NCBI GenBank assembly: GCA_003450125.1
Contig: DMFR01000258.1
Span: 2,853 to 9,188, forward strand
Direction: 5' to 3'
Length of the DNA stretch: 6,336 nt
Origin: Prolixibacteraceae bacterium
GTDB lineage: Bacteria > Bacteroidota > Bacteroidia > Bacteroidales > Prolixibacteraceae
Part shown: in pieces, positions 1 through 6,276 of the stretch
How the letters are laid out: each line of letters begins with the position of its first letter
Numbering within the stretch: the stretch's first letter is position 1
Made by a program: the position numbers and the translations under genes
Notes under the pieces: model-generated
Database searches by the model: none
Seen by the model: the letters and a program-made list of their open reading frames with translations, nothing else
What the model was told of the DNA's origin: nothing

Positions 1-1008
1 AACCTGGGCAATGTGGCTCCCTTTGTTGAAACGGCCGACTTCTTTACCCTCGATGTGGCGGCATTTATCGGAAAGGAAAGCCCTGCCGCAGAGGTTGAAG
101 CTTTTGTAAATTCCTGCAAAAAATACCTCGGAAAGCTTGCCATTCCTGGAATTGAAACTCCGTTGGAAGTATCTGACCAGATGCTCAGAAGCATTACCGC
201 AAAGTTCCTGGCTGCCACCCAACAGGCTGCTGAAATCTATCAATACCTGAGAGCTGCCAAGGGGGAAGGCAATTTTATTACTGAAGTTTCGATGGATGAA
301 GTGGAAAGTCCCCAAACACCCATTGACTTGTTTTTTATTCTCAAGATGCTCGCTGATAAAGGGGTTCCTGCCCAAACCATTGCACCCAAATTTACCGGAC
401 GCTTTAACAAGGGAGTGGATTATAAAGGCGATGTGGAACAGTTTGCCAAAGAGTTTGAGGAAGATGTGCTGGTGATTGACTTTGCGGTGAAAGAATTCGG
501 GCTTCCTGAAGAACTGAAGCTGAGCGTTCATTCCGGAAGTGATAAATTTACCATTTATCCCATTATGGCCGGTATCATTCAGAAATACGGCAAGGGCCTG
601 CATGTGAAAACTGCCGGTACCACCTGGCTTGAAGAGGTGATCGGACTGGCTGTTGCCGGGGGAGTTGCCCTCGATGCGGCAAAAGCCATTTACACCATTG
701 CTTTGGGACGGAAAGACGAACTTTGTGCCCCCTATGCCGATGTGATCGAAATTGACGATTCACAACTGCCTTCCGTCGCTGAGGTGGCTGGATGGAGCAG
801 TGAAAAATTTGCCAATACCCTTCGTCATATTCCTGGTCACCCGGAATACAATGCCAATTTCCGCCAGTTAATTCATGTAGGATATAAGGTAGCCGCCGAA
901 ATGGGAACCACTTATACCGGTCTGCTGGAAAAACATGCCGATGTCATTGGCAACTGCGTGGAAGAGAACATCTATGACAGGCATTTAAAACGGTTGTTCA
1001 ACCTTTAA
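1..1008 (+). CDS. uxaE: Tagaturonate epimerase family protein (UxaE-like), 5'-truncated by the contig end
   Basis: The reading frame is open from base 1 to the TAA at 1006-1008, giving 335 visible residues. The GTG at 13 is an internal valine and not the start, since the four codons before it (N-L-G-N) continue the same protein. The family is usually near 480-500 residues, so roughly the N-terminal third is missing. Recognisable stretches, by visible residue, are NLGNVAPFVETADFFTLD (1-18), HSGSDKFTIYP (from H177), HVKTAGTTWLEE (from H201) and HIPGHPEYN (H276, H280). I cannot assign individual metal or catalytic residues with certainty. Known for the family: UxaE, characterised in Thermotoga maritima, interconverts D-tagaturonate and D-fructuronate at C4 in the cytoplasm. 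It feeds galacturonate into the fructuronate/mannonate branch in place of UxaB-UxaA. Adjacent uxaC, kdgK, kdgA and exuT support this role. A related sugar-acid epimerase cannot be excluded from sequence alone. Confidence 0.85.
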   Translation, partial: NLGNVAPFVETADFFTLDVAAFIGKESPAAEVEAFVNSCKKYLGKLAIPGIETPLEVSDQMLRSITAKFLAATQQAAEIYQYLRAAKGEGNFITEVSMDEVESPQTPIDLFFILKMLADKGVPAQTIAPKFTGRFNKGVDYKGDVEQFAKEFEEDVLVIDFAVKEFGLPEELKLSVHSGSDKFTIYPIMAGIIQKYGKGLHVKTAGTTWLEEVIGLAVAGGVALDAAKAIYTIALGRKDELCAPYADVIEIDDSQLPSVAEVAGWSSEKFANTLRHIPGHPEYNANFRQLIHVGYKVAAEMGTTYTGLLEKHADVIGNCVEENIYDRHLKRLFNL

Positions 1009-1153
1009 AAAATTGACTATTTGACGATTTACTATTTACTATTTATCCGCCCGGTTCAGCTTTACAAATAGTAAATGGTAAATTGTATAATTGCAAATTA
1101 TCAATCAGCATTGCAAATAGTAAATAGTAAATTGTCTAATAGTAAATCAAAAT
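1009..1153. repeat. AT-rich intergenic repeat cluster before uxaC with alternative hairpins
   Basis: This 145-bp gap has no gene. A left arm at 1023-1044, built on ATTTACTATTTACTATTT (1027-1044), is followed by two inverted copies. The arm at 1066-1086 pairs with 1024-1044 over 21 positions, with two G-T wobbles and a 21-nt loop. The arm at 1115-1136 pairs with 1023-1044 over 22 positions, with a single G-T wobble. The two pairings share the same left arm, so they exclude each other. TTGCAAAT occurs twice (1091-1098, 1111-1118), and ATAATT/AATTAT (1087-1092, 1096-1101) is a small palindrome. There is no T-tract after either hairpin and no Shine-Dalgarno motif before uxaC. The TTTACTATTT core recurs at 3917-3926 and 3939-3948. 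A dispersed Bacteroidota intergenic repeat is the simplest reading; a regulatory role is speculative. Confidence 0.75.
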
Positions 1154-2557
1154 ATGATGAAACCATTTATGGATGAAAACTTTCTGTTGCAAACAGAAAC
1201 TGCGCAGAAATTGTACCATGAACATGCTGCCAGGATGCCCATTTTCGATTACCACTGTCACATCAATCCAAAAGACATTGCTGAGGACCGGAAGTTTACC
1301 ACCATTACTGAAATATGGCTGGCTGGCGACCATTATAAATGGCGTGGAATGCGCACCAACGGGGTGGACGAAAAGTACATTACCGGAAAAGCGAATGACT
1401 GGGAGAAGTTTGAGAAATGGGCTGAGACCGTACCCTATACCTTGCGCAATCCCCTTTACCATTGGACGCACCTGGAATTGAAAAAGTTCTTTGGCATTGA
1501 TGAGGTGCTGAGTCCAAAAAATGCACGTGCCATTTATGATGCCTGCAATGCAAAACTGCAGACTCCCGAATACAGTTGCCGGAACATCATCCGCATGGCC
1601 AACGTGCATACCATTTGCACCACCGATGATCCGGTTGACTCCCTTGAATACCACCAGAAAATCAAGGCCGATGGATTTGAAGTGGCCGTATTGCCTGCCT
1701 GGCGCCCCGATAAGGCCATGATGGTAGATAATCCCATCTCCTATAATCAATACATCAACCAGCTGGCCAGTGTTTCAGAAATGGAAATCAAGACCTTTGA
1801 TGATTTGATGGTGGCCCTCAATAAAAGGCACCGCTACTTTCATGACAATGGCTGCCGGTTGTCCGATCATGGTTTGGATACCGTTTTTGCAGAAGAGTAT
1901 ACTGCTGAGGAAATAGATGCCCTTTTTCTAAAGATAAGGATCGGCTATCGTCTGACTACAAGGGAAATACAGAAATTTAAATCCTGTATGTTGTTTGAAT
2001 TCGGTCGCATGGATCATTTGCGAGGATGGACCCAACAGTTCCATATAGGTGCACTCCGCAACAACAATACCCGTCAATTCAACCTGATAGGCGCTGATAC
2101 AGGCTTCGATTCCATTGGTGACAAGCCCATTGCGGAACCACTCTCGAAGTTGTTGGATCGTCTGGACAGTGAATTCAAATTGAGCAAAACCATTTTGTAC
2201 AATCTGAACCCTCGCGATAACGAAGTATATGCCACCATGATAGGTAATTTTCAGGATAGAAGTATTCCGGGCAAAATTCAATATGGCTCAGGATGGTGGT
2301 TCCTGGACCAGAAGGATGGCATTGAAAAACAGATAAATACCTTGTCCAATCTGGGGCTGCTGAGCCGATTTGTGGGTATGCTGACCGATTCGAGAAGTTT
2401 CCTGTCTTATACCCGGCACGAGTATTTCCGCCGTATTCTCTGCAACCTGTTGGGCAATGATGTAGAGAATGGCGAAATTCCCAATGACATGGAACTGCTT
2501 GGGAAAATGGTAGAAAACATAAGTTTCAACAATGCAAAGAACTATTTCAATTTTTAA
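1154..2557 (+). CDS. uxaC: Glucuronate/uronate isomerase UxaC
   Basis: This gene encodes 467 residues, the normal full length of the family (about 466-470). UxaC is a cytoplasmic enzyme that isomerises D-glucuronate to D-fructuronate and D-galacturonate to D-tagaturonate, the first step of hexuronate breakdown. It belongs to a divergent branch of the amidohydrolase superfamily. Visible signatures are the N-terminal block MKPFMDENFLL, PIFDYHCHINP with the HxH pair H34/H36, RMDHLRGWTQQFH (R285-H297) followed by GALRNNNTR, GADTGFDSIGD, NLNPRDNEVY, GSGWWFLDQKDGI and the C-terminal MLTDSRSFLSYTRHEYFRR containing D412. Two ATG codons stand in tandem (1154, 1157). By memory of E. coli UxaC (MTPFMTEDFLL...), the second is the better family start, and it would give 466 residues. 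No Shine-Dalgarno motif decides between them. The gene lies 145 bp after the uxaE-like gene and is intact, with no frameshift seen. I am very sure of the identity. Confidence 0.98.
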   Translation: MMKPFMDENFLLQTETAQKLYHEHAARMPIFDYHCHINPKDIAEDRKFTTITEIWLAGDHYKWRGMRTNGVDEKYITGKANDWEKFEKWAETVPYTLRNPLYHWTHLELKKFFGIDEVLSPKNARAIYDACNAKLQTPEYSCRNIIRMANVHTICTTDDPVDSLEYHQKIKADGFEVAVLPAWRPDKAMMVDNPISYNQYINQLASVSEMEIKTFDDLMVALNKRHRYFHDNGCRLSDHGLDTVFAEEYTAEEIDALFLKIRIGYRLTTREIQKFKSCMLFEFGRMDHLRGWTQQFHIGALRNNNTRQFNLIGADTGFDSIGDKPIAEPLSKLLDRLDSEFKLSKTILYNLNPRDNEVYATMIGNFQDRSIPGKIQYGSGWWFLDQKDGIEKQINTLSNLGLLSRFVGMLTDSRSFLSYTRHEYFRRILCNLLGNDVENGEIPNDMELLGKMVENISFNNAKNYFNF

Positions 2558-2585
2558 ATAATAAGCCCACTAAGAAATGTATAAT

Positions 2586-2698
2586 TTGCCACAAATGCGC
2601 TAAGACTCTAAGGTTCATTAAAAAAAACAAAAATATAGATAATCAGTACTTTGTGTGCCTTTGGGTCTTTATGACTTCGTGGCAATTCTTATTTTTTT
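2586..2698 (+). repeat. Imperfect inverted repeat with 3' T-tract, terminator-like
   Basis: The 28-base arms lie at 2586-2613 and 2658-2685. Reading the right arm as its reverse complement, the two align without gaps. The shared blocks are TTGCCAC at the outer end, AAGAC in the middle and AAGG at the inner end. The 44-base loop is AT-rich. The right arm itself is made of degenerate 8-mers: CTTTGGGT (2659), CTTTATGA (2667), CTTCGTGG (2675). The repeat is followed by ATTTTTTTA at 2691-2699, a run of seven T. This kind of 'CTTTGTG...CTTCGTGGC' element is a familiar dispersed intergenic repeat in Bacteroidota. It could act as a weak terminator or mRNA-end stabiliser after uxaC, but the interrupted stem and long loop argue against an efficient intrinsic terminator. 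Confidence 0.5.
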
Positions 2699-2838
2699 AC
2701 TTTTCGGAGTGGACTCAATAATAGACTGTCATTGCTTGAATTGAACTTAAAGAGAATATTATTAGATTTACAATCTAATGCATGCCTTAAAATGAAAATA
2801 GAAACGGTTTCGGTGCGCTGCCTATTAATGGGAAGGGG

Positions 2839-2876
2839 ATCCGTGTAATCCGTTTTAATCCGTGAAATCTGAAGAA
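2839..2876 (+). repeat. Short tandem repeat (ATCCGTGTA-like) ending at the kdgK start
   Basis: There are four degenerate units in a row: ATCCGTGTA (2839-2847), ATCCGTTTTA (2848-2857), ATCCGTGAA (2858-2866) and the weaker ATCTGAAGAA (2867-2876). The last ends two bases before the kdgK ATG at 2879. The untranslated leader of kdgK is therefore repeat sequence with no clear Shine-Dalgarno motif. The pattern resembles the 'ATCCGTG..ATCTGTG' short repeats common between Bacteroidota genes. No function is implied. Confidence 0.65.
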
Positions 2877-2878
2877 AT

Positions 2879-3910
2879 ATGAAGGTAGTTACATTCGGTG
2901 AGATCATGTTGCGATTGGCAACTCCAGGTTATTTGCGTTTCAGTCAAACCGATAATCTTACGGCTACCTTTGGCGGAGGTGAAGCCAATGTAGCTGTGTC
3001 GCTTGCCAATTTCGGCATGCCCGTTGATTTTGTTACCCGTTTGCCTAAGAATGACCTTGCACAATCGTGTGTAATGGATTTGCGAAAATATGGGGTGGGA
3101 GTGGATCAAATTGTCTATGGTGGAGAGCGGCTTGGCATCTATTTTCTTGAGACAGGGGCAGTTAGCCGTGGCAGCAAGGTGATTTATGATCGGGCCCACT
3201 CTTCCATTTCTGAAATAAAATCAGGCATGATTGACTGGGACAAAGTCTTTGAAGGGGTCAACTGGTTTCACTGGACAGGAATTACCCCCGCCATCTCGCA
3301 GGGAGCTGCTGATGTTTGTCTGGAAGCCATTCAGAAAGCCAATGAGAAGGGAATCACGGTTTCCTGTGATCTGAATTATCGCAAGAACCTTTGGAATTAC
3401 GGAAGGAAAGCCAGTGAAGTAATGCCTGCTCTGGTTGCCGGAACCGATATCATCCTTGGAAATGAGGAAGATGCCGAGAAGGTGCTGGGCATAGAGCCTG
3501 AAGGGATAGATGTGACAGGTGGTCATGTGGAAGCGGGGGCTTATGAATCTGTTTCCAAACAGATCATGTCCAGATTTCCGCGTTGCAAAAAGGTGATTAC
3601 GACCCTTCGCGGTTCAGTGAATGCCAATCACAACAGCTGGTCGGGTGTGCTTTGGGATGGCGATCAATTGTTTGAAGCGCCCACCTACCAGATTACCGAT
3701 ATTGTTGACCGTGTGGGAGGTGGTGACTCGTTCATGGGAGGTTTGATCTACGGCTTAATCATGTATGCGGGCAATGATCAGAAGGCCCTGAACTTTGCCG
3801 TTGCCGCTTCCTGCCTGAAACATACCATCTATGGCGACTACAACCAGGTAAGTGTTGAGGAAGTCGAAAAACTGATGGAAGGCGATGCCTCGGGGCGGGT
3901 AGCAAGATAA
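2879..3910 (+). CDS. kdgK: 2-keto-3-deoxygluconate kinase, PfkB/ribokinase family
   Basis: This gene encodes 343 residues. The predicted cytoplasmic role is ATP-dependent phosphorylation of 2-keto-3-deoxy-D-gluconate to KDPG, the step before the aldolase encoded next. The N-terminus VVTFGEIMLRLATPG (residues 3-17) is the KDG-kinase form of the PfkB family. GGGEANVAVSLANFG (from residue 32) is its substrate-side glycine motif, and DRVGGGDSFMGG carries the family's C-terminal signature with the catalytic base D283. DLNYRKNLW in the middle is also typical of KDG kinases. The length exceeds E. coli KdgK (about 309), partly through a stretch around residues 200-225, and agrees with Bacteroidota members as I recall them. 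The ATG at 2879 begins the conserved strand directly, so this start is well supported. Substrate choice rests on the N-terminal pattern and on the neighbouring kdgA and uxaC. Another PfkB sugar kinase is the only realistic alternative. Confidence 0.94.
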   Translation: MKVVTFGEIMLRLATPGYLRFSQTDNLTATFGGGEANVAVSLANFGMPVDFVTRLPKNDLAQSCVMDLRKYGVGVDQIVYGGERLGIYFLETGAVSRGSKVIYDRAHSSISEIKSGMIDWDKVFEGVNWFHWTGITPAISQGAADVCLEAIQKANEKGITVSCDLNYRKNLWNYGRKASEVMPALVAGTDIILGNEEDAEKVLGIEPEGIDVTGGHVEAGAYESVSKQIMSRFPRCKKVITTLRGSVNANHNSWSGVLWDGDQLFEAPTYQITDIVDRVGGGDSFMGGLIYGLIMYAGNDQKALNFAVAASCLKHTIYGDYNQVSVEEVEKLMEGDASGRVAR

Positions 3911-4108
3911 AAATAATTTACTATTTATTCATTTACAATTTACTATTTTAAACAGCGAACCAATAAAGGATTAAAGATTAACGATTTAACGATTTAACCA
4001 AACCCAAGCTTATCCGAACAGCTTCGCAATCCTGGAACCTGAAACTTTGAACTTTTGAATTTTTGAACTGACATTAAACTTTGAACCTGAAACTTTAAAC
4101 TAACTAAA
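3911..4108. repeat. Intergenic repeat cluster between kdgK and kdgA
   Basis: This 198-bp gap has no gene and contains three kinds of short repeat. AATTTACTATTT occurs at 3916-3926 (as ATTTACTATTT) and in full at 3937-3948, and shares its core with the repeat before uxaC. A tandem run GATTAAA, GATTAAC, GATTTAAC, GATTTAAC covers 3969-3998. GAACCTGAAACTTTGAAC (4035-4052) recurs 48 bp later as GAACCTGAAACTTTAAAC (4083-4100), with 17 of 18 bases equal. Between these two copies lie further TTTTGAA units (about 4053-4068). The second copy ends eight bases before the kdgA ATG. No convincing terminator, exact -7 box (TAnnTTTG) or Shine-Dalgarno motif was found. These look like dispersed Bacteroidota intergenic repeats. 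Confidence 0.75.
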
Positions 4109-4780
4109 ATGGCACGTTTTACGAGAATAGAAGTGGCGCTGAAGATGAAGGAAACGGGCATGGTGCCTGTCTTTTATCACAAGAATACGGAAGTGTGCAA
4201 ACAGGTGATCAAAGCTTGTTACGATGGCGGTGTGCGTGTATTTGAGTTCACCAACCGGGGCGATTTTGCCCATGAAGTCTTTGGTGAATTGTCCAAATGG
4301 GCTTTAAAAGAAACGCCGGAGATGATCCTGGGAGTCGGTTCTGTAATCGATAGTGGCACAGCTGCACTGTATATCCAGTTGGGTTCCAACTTTATTGTTT
4401 CCCCATTGATCGATGAAGAGACTGCCCGTATTTGTAACCGCAGGAAAATTGCCTGGAGTCCAGGTTGCGGATCTGTCACCGAAATTAACCGTGCCCATGA
4501 GCTGGGTGCCGAAGTGGTCAAGGTATTCCCCGGATCAGCGGTAGGAGGCCCTGATTTTGTATCCGGTGTTAAAGGGCCTATGCCATGGGCCAGCTTGATG
4601 CCCACAGGTGGTGTTTCACCCGATGAGGCGAACCTGAAAGGCTGGTTTAAGGCCGGCGTACATTGCGTAGGAATGGGTTCGCAATTGTTCCCCAAAGAGG
4701 TGATCGAATCGGGCAACTATCAGGCCATCACGCAAAAATGCATTGAAACTATGGCAATTATCAAAAACCTAAAAGCTTAA
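4109..4780 (+). CDS. kdgA: KDPG/KHG aldolase (bifunctional 2-keto-4-hydroxyglutarate / 2-keto-3-deoxy-6-phosphogluconate aldolase)
   Basis: This gene encodes 223 residues, close to the usual 205-225 of the family. It is a cytoplasmic class I aldolase that cleaves KDPG into pyruvate and D-glyceraldehyde-3-phosphate, the last step of the hexuronate route. It forms a Schiff base through a lysine in a TIM barrel. Visible motifs are MVPVFYHKN (18-26), GGVRVFEFTNRG with E46 in the place of the family's general-base glutamate and R50 in the place of the phosphate-contacting arginine, GVGSVID, FIVSPLID, WSPGCGSVTEI, VVKVFPG with the Schiff-base lysine K138, and LMPTGGVSPDE before the phosphate-binding end of the barrel. 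The ATG at 4109 lies just before the first helix, as is normal for the family. The gene follows kdgK and lies 31 bp before exuT, so at least these two probably share a transcript. The symbol eda would be equally acceptable. Confidence 0.96.
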   Translation: MARFTRIEVALKMKETGMVPVFYHKNTEVCKQVIKACYDGGVRVFEFTNRGDFAHEVFGELSKWALKETPEMILGVGSVIDSGTAALYIQLGSNFIVSPLIDEETARICNRRKIAWSPGCGSVTEINRAHELGAEVVKVFPGSAVGGPDFVSGVKGPMPWASLMPTGGVSPDEANLKGWFKAGVHCVGMGSQLFPKEVIESGNYQAITQKCIETMAIIKNLKA

Positions 4781-4811
4781 ACTAACAAATACAAACCTAT
4801 AAAACTAGCGA

Positions 4812-6146
4812 ATGAAGGAACTCGAAAAGATTGGAAATTATCGGTGGACGATATGTTCCTTGGTATTCTTTGCAACGACCATCAATTATCTTGACCGGCA
4901 GGTAATCAGTTTGTTAAAGCCTTATTTGGAGGCTGACGGCCTCTTTGGAAGCGACCCTGCGCATTATGAATCCATATATGCCAATATCGTGATCGCTTTT
5001 CAGGTGGCCTATGCTACAGGTATGCTATTGGTAGGGGGCATTATTGACCGATTTGGTACCAAAATAGGCTACGCGTTGTCCTTGTTTGGATGGAGCCTGG
5101 CGGCTATCGGCCATGCCTTTGCAAGAACTCCTTTTGGATTCGGCGTTGCTCGTGCGGCACTGGGGGTTCCGGAAGCCGGTAACTTTCCTGCGGCCATCAA
5201 GACGACCGCCGAATGGTTTCCAAAGAAAGAACGTGCCCTTGCAACCGGTATTTTTAATTCAGGAACCAACGTAGGGGCTATTATTGCACCCATGGTTGTA
5301 CCTCTGATTGCAGTTACGATGGGCTGGCAGATGGCTTTCATTATTACCGGAGCCATTGGGTTGATCTGGTTGTTTTTCTGGCAAGTCATGTATGATACCC
5401 CTGAAAAGAAGCTGGCAAAGGGTCAGCTGAAACAAAATGAATACGATTATATTTTAAGTGACAAGGAAGAAACTGTTGCTGCCGATGGTTCGCAATTAAA
5501 AAAGATCAGCTGGTTTAAACTGCTCACCTTCCGCCAGACATGGGCTTTCTTTTTGGGTAAATTATTGACCGATCCCATTTGGTGGTTCTTCCTGTTTTGG
5601 TTGCCTGCTTTCCTAAAGGAACAATACCATTTAACCGGGACACAGGTAAGTCTTCCAATAGCGTTGGTTTATACCATGACCACCTTTGGCAGTATCTTTG
5701 GAGGTTGGCTGCCCAAACGGTTCATGGAAAGAGGAATGGATGCCAACAAAGCCCGAAAGACGGCCATGTTTATCTATGCCTTATTCCCCTTGTTGGTGCT
5801 GTCAGCCCAGAAAATGGGAGACATTAACATGTGGTTTGCAGTCATCATCATCGGGATTGCAGCCTCTGCCCATCAGGCCTGGTCGGCCAATATCTTCACC
5901 ACTGTATCTGATATGTTTCCCAAGCGTGCCATAGCATCGGTTACCGGAATTGGCGGTATGGCAGGTGCAGTAGGCGGTATCATGATCGCCAAATCAGCAG
6001 GGTTACTGTTTGACCATTACAAGGCTGCAGGTGATATCCGTGTTGGCTATGGCATCATGTTCATGGTTTGTGCTTCTGCCTATATTATTGCCTGGTTCGT
6101 CATGCATGCGCTGGTTCCAAAATTCAAAAAGATTCAGCTGGATTAG
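4812..6146 (+). CDS. exuT: MFS hexuronate transporter, ExuT type (anion:cation symporter family)
   Basis: This gene encodes 444 residues with about 12 hydrophobic segments, in two halves of six separated by a polar loop at about 195-235 (from YDTPEKK to LKKISW). It is an inner-membrane transporter, most likely a proton symporter for galacturonate/glucuronate. NYLDR in TM1 (N25-R29), GGIIDRFGTKIG (75-86, the MFS motif A loop with D79, R80, G82, K84) and GVPEAGNFPAAIKTTAEWFP (around E121, TM4) are typical of the sugar-acid symporters ExuT, GarP and DgoT. D28 and E121 appear to match the protonatable pair described in E. coli DgoT, but I have not aligned them. The substrate is inferred mainly from the adjoining uxaC, kdgK and kdgA. 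Galactonate or another sugar acid remains possible from family membership alone. The ATG at 4812 puts a short cytoplasmic N-terminus before TM1, with no Shine-Dalgarno motif. The gene is intact and ends at the TAG at 6144-6146. Confidence 0.9.
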   Translation: MKELEKIGNYRWTICSLVFFATTINYLDRQVISLLKPYLEADGLFGSDPAHYESIYANIVIAFQVAYATGMLLVGGIIDRFGTKIGYALSLFGWSLAAIGHAFARTPFGFGVARAALGVPEAGNFPAAIKTTAEWFPKKERALATGIFNSGTNVGAIIAPMVVPLIAVTMGWQMAFIITGAIGLIWLFFWQVMYDTPEKKLAKGQLKQNEYDYILSDKEETVAADGSQLKKISWFKLLTFRQTWAFFLGKLLTDPIWWFFLFWLPAFLKEQYHLTGTQVSLPIALVYTMTTFGSIFGGWLPKRFMERGMDANKARKTAMFIYALFPLLVLSAQKMGDINMWFAVIIIGIAASAHQAWSANIFTTVSDMFPKRAIASVTGIGGMAGAVGGIMIAKSAGLLFDHYKAAGDIRVGYGIMFMVCASAYIIAWFVMHALVPKFKKIQLD

Positions 6147-6188
6147 AAGTGTAGGGGTAAGTCTACTCCAGGTTCCTGCCAGGTTATT

Positions 6189-6276
6189 ACCTTGTGTATA
6201 GCTTGTGTATAGCTTGTGTGTAGCTTGTGTGTACTTGCTGTGTTATTTAACACACAAGGTACACACAAGGTACACA
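6189..6276. repeat. 11-bp tandem repeat switching to its inverted copy (long hairpin) at the contig end
   Basis: Direct units CTTGTGTATAG occur at 6191-6201 and 6202-6212, CTTGTGTGTAG at 6213-6223 and a 10-base unit CTTGTGTGTA at 6224-6233. After the palindromic centre TGTGTTA-TT-TAACACA (6239-6254), the sequence returns as ACACACAAGGT at 6250-6260 and 6261-6271, then ACACA at 6272-6276. 6217-6245 folds on 6248-6276 with about 27 base pairs. It is interrupted by a single-base bulge on each side (C6238, G6259) and a G/G mismatch (6223/6270). The stretch begins 42 bases after the exuT stop and ends at the adapter junction. A stem-loop after the last gene could serve as a transcript end, but no T-tract is visible. 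A library or assembly artefact is equally possible. Confidence 0.7.

Larger units (their letters stand above)
2558..2878. other. 321-bp gene-free gap between uxaC and kdgK
   Basis: I see no credible gene on either strand. Short minus-strand reading frames here run across the kdgK start and resemble no protein I know. The gap holds an imperfect 28-base inverted repeat followed by a T-tract (2586-2698), about 140 bp of AT-rich sequence in which I recognise nothing (2699-2838), and a short tandem repeat ending at the kdgK start (2839-2876). I found no exact Bacteroidota -7 promoter box (TAnnTTTG). The nearest matches, around 2581-2588 and 2647-2653, have the wrong internal spacing. A separate kdgK promoter is possible in a gap this long but is not demonstrated. 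Confidence 0.6.

Noticed and set aside
13..15. GTG as the start codon of the first gene
   Set aside because: The frame is open to base 1 and the preceding residues N-L-G-N belong to the conserved protein, so the gene is truncated by the contig end and does not start here.
1027..1136. CRISPR array in the ATTTACTATTT repeats
   Set aside because: The repeats are inverted, low-complexity and irregularly spaced, with no unique spacers and no cas genes.
1136..1750. 204-codon open frame on the minus strand opposite uxaC
   Set aside because: It lies entirely against the strongly conserved uxaC frame, resembles no family and is explained as an antisense shadow.
2580..2655. Bacteroidota -7 boxes (TAnnTTTG) near 2581-2588 and 2647-2653
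   Set aside because: Neither fits the consensus spacing (one base too many or too few), and both lie in the inverted repeat, so I cannot support a promoter call.
2689..2907. 72-codon minus-strand frame reaching into the uxaC-kdgK gap
   Set aside because: It overlaps the kdgK start and runs through repeat and AT-rich sequence. It has no recognisable protein features.
4219..4716. 165-codon open frame on the minus strand opposite kdgA
   Set aside because: It is the shadow of a clearly coding, conserved aldolase frame; its proline/serine-rich composition fits antisense translation and no promoter or neighbour supports it.
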